64,000 nt of DNA from Polyangiaceae bacterium (GTDB lineage Bacteria; Myxococcota_A; Polyangia; Polyangiales; Polyangiaceae), in contig JAHBVY010000012.1 in the NCBI GenBank assembly GCA_019637265.1, forward strand, positions 35,011-99,010, given 5' to 3'. The translations under genes and the position numbers were made by a program. A model generated the notes under the pieces. The model ran no database searches. It had not been told where the DNA came from and worked only from the letters and a program-made list of their open reading frames with translations. Below are positions 61,301 through 64,000 of this stretch, in pieces (positions within the stretch are counted from its first letter, which is position 1; each line of letters begins with the position of its first letter).

Positions 61301-62329
61301 ACCCCGAGCGTGGACGGCCAGGGGCTGCTGCTGTCTGGTGGCGCGGACGCCGCGGGGGCGCACGACGATGTCTGGTTCATCCCGTTCGCAGGCGACGCCC
61401 CCCACCTGCTCGTCGCCGACTCGTCCACACCCAAGCCAGAGCACGCCACGCGTGCTCTCGTTAGCTACTCTGACGGTACTCAGTTGGTCAGCGTCGGGGC
61501 CGGCCAAGATGGCCGAGGCATCGCTCGACGAGCCAGCAAGGGCGCGACGTGGTCGGCGCCCGAGTGCTTGCCTCTCGATCTGAAGGTGCAGGTGGCCTAC
61601 TCAGCCTCGCAGTTGTGGGTAGGTGCGGGCGCCCAGCTGTTCAACGTGAACGGCCTGGCCAACGCCGCAAGCCAGGGAGACGCGCGGGTGGGGATTGGCG
61701 CCTCGCTCGGCTCCCTGCTGACAGCAGGTAACCTGAGCATCGGGATCGGCGCGCAGCTGTCCGGCGACGCCTTCGCGAGCGGGAGCGTGATCAACCACGG
61801 AGCGGTCGCTGGGCAGGTCAGCCAGGGTGCGGCCGTACAGCTCAGCGACCTGAGTTGCTTCCAGGTGGCCTTCCCGCCCGCGGGCGGCGCCGTGGATGTG
61901 CTGCCTCACGTCACGCGGACGCTCGCACCCGGCAGCTACGCGCGAGCAAAGCTATTGCCCAAGGCCACGCTCAAGCTGAGGGCGGGCAGCTACTTCTTCA
62001 AGCGCTTCGAGGCGCTCCCGCTCGCTCGCGTGGAGCTCGACACCAGCGCCGGCCCGGTGCGGATCTTCGTTCAGGAGCAGCTGAGCATGCTGGGCAACTG
62101 GGAGGGCGGGCCCGCGGGCGCCGAGCGCATCCTGCTGGCCTACCTCGGCTCGAGCCCGCTCACCTGGGTGCGCCCGCTCGCCGGCACCTTGCTCGCGCCG
62201 AGCGCGGCGGTCACACTGGGGAACTGGGAGGAGGGCGCCCTCCGCGGCGCCTTCTTCGCCCATGAGCTCAACGTGCTGCCGGGCGTCCACCTGCACCACG
62301 TGCCTTTCCGCGCAGAACTGCTGCCATGA
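58352..62329 (+). CDS. Large secreted protein with Asp-rich (thrombospondin type-3-like) repeats
   Basis: A 1325-aa protein. The ATG at 58352 with GAGG 7-8 nt upstream starts a signal peptide (LASVASFLLLLLVPGLAAGA). Around residues 340-470 are Asp-rich repeats (DLDGDGTPDIYGY, DANDADDPNADGDALYG, DSDGDGHVEGEDLC) like calcium-binding type-3 repeats. The middle is Cys-containing and Trp-rich. The last ~350 residues are beta-rich with GASLGSLLTAGNLSIGIGAQ and a repeated GNWEEGALRGAF end, like a surface beta-helix. Function is unknown. Its 3' end is part of the 1501-bp duplication; the stop overlaps the next start. Confidence 0.72.
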   Translation: MLQSSFGPKVGARLASVASFLLLLLVPGLAAGAPGDYKKQPTLCNLSRSPFVLEQSLPEDLQCEFDQDGNGLDDEIEKEIAHCFVPTFRFDWVEEHRRPDEPHVLFTSRRLPQGEGSTPNPWQVQLKMLALFREDGGFDGGFFLACGDNTHPGDVMYYGVNVEIMRGSNSWMARLISFDGCSEDEHFFCEGGHPSKITQHEAKYQRYFNDTHPVVYPSAGKHHSYVFSGFSTYEVTFDIDCDDAHRGHGAVITPGTQLGGPTVGHVPTGVLEECHGAFGPSGEDCRCFPSWQNMCYFSRGVSVPIQGFQDRELSNLGYSPSIIDPTFYDVSGIWGQLKFSRPSQLDLDGDGTPDIYGYARSSICLTEPSTEPVIPTDRCPFDANDADDPNADGDALYGACDPDPFYRNQYVGGGSEDWPSYRRTGSESPWVTSSRFHPRGGFWDSDGDGHVEGEDLCPTVPGGGALWDPTSNWNAWGEDFNFAFDDGRRDVGFLYRGNRCDPYPATLTQWTSFGEPYDTVSQCSTSLRYEKGGAEQYELQVRVQAGKSANDPALHDPGDNREFQVQPFRCACPSGPLYDCMTNDLSPCYEQRLVWAEPQTDPGELWRPVQRPGCPLDEYGYCLPLTLPNHTSTTVTWDWFQEYQNSPDHFPSGSVTTSPEHYPGITPSGGLEYMAGNYGLWTATLEGASFSSPPGLAFNTPVDARFPEPERINAGAVLHDITGRESRSLRSSFATPVQVRGPYIRLTQPGSHCEEEPLFDPCVVAGCGFSRWWQWTVRPAERDRLGSGLFRDLILTDVWFWQRRGGRLLDTYLGKADTGILSLALDEVNHWAAGAAGQVTLLSAGEVAPSLLFVEHSTEQARWVRLEAIGQDADRVVFTPTAEGTLPTAITSHARLISDPRGQAVALIEPELDELFSFDPALQRWLPQPLSVLAASLAQDTVTLAGGRLYVAPTPSSGGWTVDIYSGEATEWALPLARAGARLTPSVDGQGLLLSGGADAAGAHDDVWFIPFAGDAPHLLVADSSTPKPEHATRALVSYSDGTQLVSVGAGQDGRGIARRASKGATWSAPECLPLDLKVQVAYSASQLWVGAGAQLFNVNGLANAASQGDARVGIGASLGSLLTAGNLSIGIGAQLSGDAFASGSVINHGAVAGQVSQGAAVQLSDLSCFQVAFPPAGGAVDVLPHVTRTLAPGSYARAKLLPKATLKLRAGSYFFKRFEALPLARVELDTSAGPVRIFVQEQLSMLGNWEGGPAGAERILLAYLGSSPLTWVRPLAGTLLAPSAAVTLGNWEEGALRGAFFAHELNVLPGVHLHHVPFRAELLP

Positions 62330-62498
62330 GTCGGAAACCTGACGAATCACCGTGGCACCACCAGCAGGCAGGGGCGGCGCGCGCGATGCCCCTGCAACAC
62401 GAGGCTGGTTCGACCCGCGGCGCGCTACTCATCCTAGCGCTGCTCGGCAGCTTGGGGTGCGGTGGCTGCGACTCGAATGGCCCTTCCGCGCGCCCGGT
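62202..62498 (+). repeat. Tandem duplication, left copy (offset 1501 bp)
   Basis: Bases 62202-62498 recur at 63703-63999 with about four mismatches and no indels. The unit includes the 3' end of the large secreted-protein gene and the 5' part of the following lipoprotein gene. Confidence 0.95.
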
Positions 62499-63657
62499 GG
62501 ACGGTGGCGCAGATGCAACGGGCAACGGCGGCGCGGGTGGGCACCTCACTGACGCCAGCCCTAAACCAGACGCCCACCCTGACGCAGCTCGCGACGCGGA
62601 CGTGAGCTACGGCGGCGCGAAGCCGCTTCTGGACGCCAGCGTGGACTTGGATGCCGGTAGCCTCCCGGACTGTGGTCCAGGCTGCCGGTTGGCGCTCAAG
62701 GTGCGCGTCTTCCACGCCGCCTGGGGCCACGGCCACAGCACCCGCTGGGTGGCGGACACTAACCCAGACTTGCTGGCCTTTGCCGAGGTGGGATCGGATC
62801 AGACCTGGATCGTCCACCAACCCTCCACCTTCGCACGCGTCAACGGTGACCACATCGCTCACTTTGGCTTCGACTCTTGGCCCAAAGGCGAGATCGCCGT
62901 GATCAACGCAGCCGAGCGCACTCGCCGCGTCTACCACACCTTCGAAGACTCCAGGGAACATGGCTTCTCGGAGTTGACACTCACCGACAAGCACGTGATT
63001 TGGTCGGAGCGGAGGGGGCTGTTCAAGGCCAACCTGGAGACCGGCGCGATCAGCCAGCTGAACAACCGCCCACTCGATTGCCGCGAGGGTTGCACCGCCC
63101 AGGGCGCCATCTACTGCGTCAACACCAACACTGGACGCGTCGACCGCATCGACGAAGAGACAGGTGAGCTAACCCACCTGGACGATGGCGGCGCACTCCA
63201 AGTGGCAGGAGGCTGCTCCCCCGACCGAAAGAAGATCGTGTGGGTCGACCACCGGCCACCAGGCGAGCCCTCAGGCTACATGGGCTACCGTGGCGCCGCG
63301 GAGATCTACCTCCATGATATCCCCACAGGAAAAACCGAGCGCCTCACCTTCGACTCACCGGCCAACGGGGTAGCTAAAATCAACGCTGTGGTGGGGACGG
63401 ACTGGGTGATGTGGCGCGAGCCCTGCCCCACCTGCGCCAAAACCTACCCAACAGCCAGCGGGCTGGACTACGCGGCCACCCGCCACGTCCGGCTCGACCT
63501 CGCCACCCGCAAGAAGTGCACCCGCGAGGGCTTCCAGATCGGCTACCCCTCGCTCCACGGTCACCACCTTTACGGTTATTGGAGCGACGGTACCCACATG
63601 TACCTGGTCGATCTGGACCTCGACCACCCAAACATCGGCTGGGTCTGTGACGACTGA
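62326..63657 (+). CDS. Lipoprotein with predicted beta-propeller
   Basis: A 443-aa protein whose ATG overlaps the preceding stop (ATGA). A hydrophilic leader precedes a signal peptide with lipobox L-G-C at Cys45 (ATG at residue 21 is an alternative start). After an Asp/Ala/Gly linker, the ~330-residue body has blades such as KHVIWSERRGLFKANLETG and KKIVWVDHRPP, like TolB-type propellers, and several Cys pairs. Likely anchored to the outer membrane with its upstream partner. Confidence 0.75.
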   Translation: MSRKPDESPWHHQQAGAARAMPLQHEAGSTRGALLILALLGSLGCGGCDSNGPSARPVDGGADATGNGGAGGHLTDASPKPDAHPDAARDADVSYGGAKPLLDASVDLDAGSLPDCGPGCRLALKVRVFHAAWGHGHSTRWVADTNPDLLAFAEVGSDQTWIVHQPSTFARVNGDHIAHFGFDSWPKGEIAVINAAERTRRVYHTFEDSREHGFSELTLTDKHVIWSERRGLFKANLETGAISQLNNRPLDCREGCTAQGAIYCVNTNTGRVDRIDEETGELTHLDDGGALQVAGGCSPDRKKIVWVDHRPPGEPSGYMGYRGAAEIYLHDIPTGKTERLTFDSPANGVAKINAVVGTDWVMWREPCPTCAKTYPTASGLDYAATRHVRLDLATRKKCTREGFQIGYPSLHGHHLYGYWSDGTHMYLVDLDLDHPNIGWVCDD

Positions 63658-63698
63658 GGCATCGCCGCCTCGCACCCGCTTCCCGTAAGGTCAGGATG

Positions 63699-63830
63699 AT
63701 GCGCGCGGCGGTCACACTGGGGAACTGGGAGGAGGGCGCCCTCCGCGGCGCCTTCTTCGCCCACGAGCTCAACGTGCTGCCGGGCGTCCACCTGCACCAC
63801 GTGCCTTTCCGCGCGGAACTGCTGCCATGA
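63699..63830 (+). pseudogene. Duplicated 3' fragment of the large secreted-protein gene
   Basis: A 43-codon frame (ATG at 63699) whose product matches the last residues of the 1325-aa protein (VTLGNWEEGALRGAFFAHEL and onward) from the duplicated segment. It keeps the stop overlapping the next ATG. Without its long N-terminal part it has no evident function; translation could only couple the downstream gene. Confidence 0.85.
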
Positions 63831-63999
63831 GTCGGAAACCTGACGAATCACCGTGGCACCACCAGCAGGCAGGGGCGGCGCGCGCGATGCCCCTGCAACA
63901 CGAGGCTGGTTCGACCCGCGGCGCGCTACTCATCCTGGCGCTGCTCGGCAGCTTGGGGTGCGGTGGCTGCGACTCGAATGGCCCTTCCGCACGCCCGGT
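63703..63999 (+). repeat. Tandem duplication, right copy (runs to window edge)
   Basis: Right copy of 62202-62498. It reaches the end of the window, so its full length and the number of copies are unknown. Confidence 0.95.
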
Positions 64000-64000
64000 C
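63827..64000 (+). CDS. Start of a second copy of the propeller lipoprotein gene (partial)
   Basis: The first 58 codons are visible and match the gene at 62326 closely, including the signal peptide and lipobox Cys45. Truncated by the window edge. It may be a tandem paralogue, intact or not. Confidence 0.85.
   Translation, partial: MSRKPDESPWHHQQAGAARAMPLQHEAGSTRGALLILALLGSLGCGGCDSNGPSARPV

Overview
The window is GC-rich, with dense genes and long Arg/Ala/Gly-rich reading frames in the non-coding frames. It looks like a chromosome segment of a myxobacterium (Myxococcota, perhaps Polyangiales-like). Support for this: many lipoproteins with Gly/Ala/Ser-rich stalks, an AgmX/PglI-type C-terminal domain, thrombospondin type-3-like Asp repeats, a papain-like protease with two P-domains, a PknK-type kinase-ATPase and an FHA-winged-helix regulator. 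The taxon is inferred from gene style. I recognised no rRNA, tRNA, CRISPR array, insertion sequence or replication origin.

Left part (1-22 kb), accessory in character. A Schlafen/AlbA_2 ATP-binding protein and a RibD/DHFR-like reductase lie between nested direct repeats. Next come a lipoprotein, a cytochrome c'-like lipoprotein and its MarR-type regulator with a 9+2+9 palindrome, and then a scar made of three gene fragments (5.9-6.2 kb). A kinase-ATPase faces a convergent FHA-winged-helix protein. Two tandem paralogous membrane proteins each carry two zinc ribbons. A phased 11-bp repeat array precedes another membrane protein. A candidate toxin-antitoxin-like locus follows: a 63-aa protein, an AbiEii-like nucleotidyltransferase, and a convergent AbiEi-like HTH protein. 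Its first part is duplicated, truncated, 14.35 kb to the left.

Middle part (22-47 kb), mostly metabolic and envelope genes. It includes a glycerol-3-phosphate dehydrogenase-like gene with an FGGY kinase and an HTTM-like membrane protein, an AgmX-domain lipoprotein, a methyltransferase with a histone H1-like tail, an SCP2-type thiolase, glutamyl-Q tRNA(Asp) synthetase, a POT-family transporter and pyruvate kinase. An OleC-like AMP ligase overlaps a Cys-nucleophile alpha/beta hydrolase. A DUF938 protein, a MATE exporter, an SDR and an AI-2E-type permease follow. Downstream of pyruvate kinase is the most striking non-coding element: six tandem GC hairpins with C-tract loops, compensatory stem changes and a final T-tract.

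Right part (47-64 kb), regulation and secretion. An ECF-like sigma factor overlaps an acidic one-pass protein that may be its anti-sigma. Then come a matrixin-like lipoprotein behind a lipoprotein with pre-peptidase-type domains, a divergent C1A/P-domain protease, a GT39-like membrane protein, a 1325-aa secreted Asp-repeat protein and a lipoprotein gene. A 1501-bp tandem duplication begins to repeat the last two genes at the right edge.
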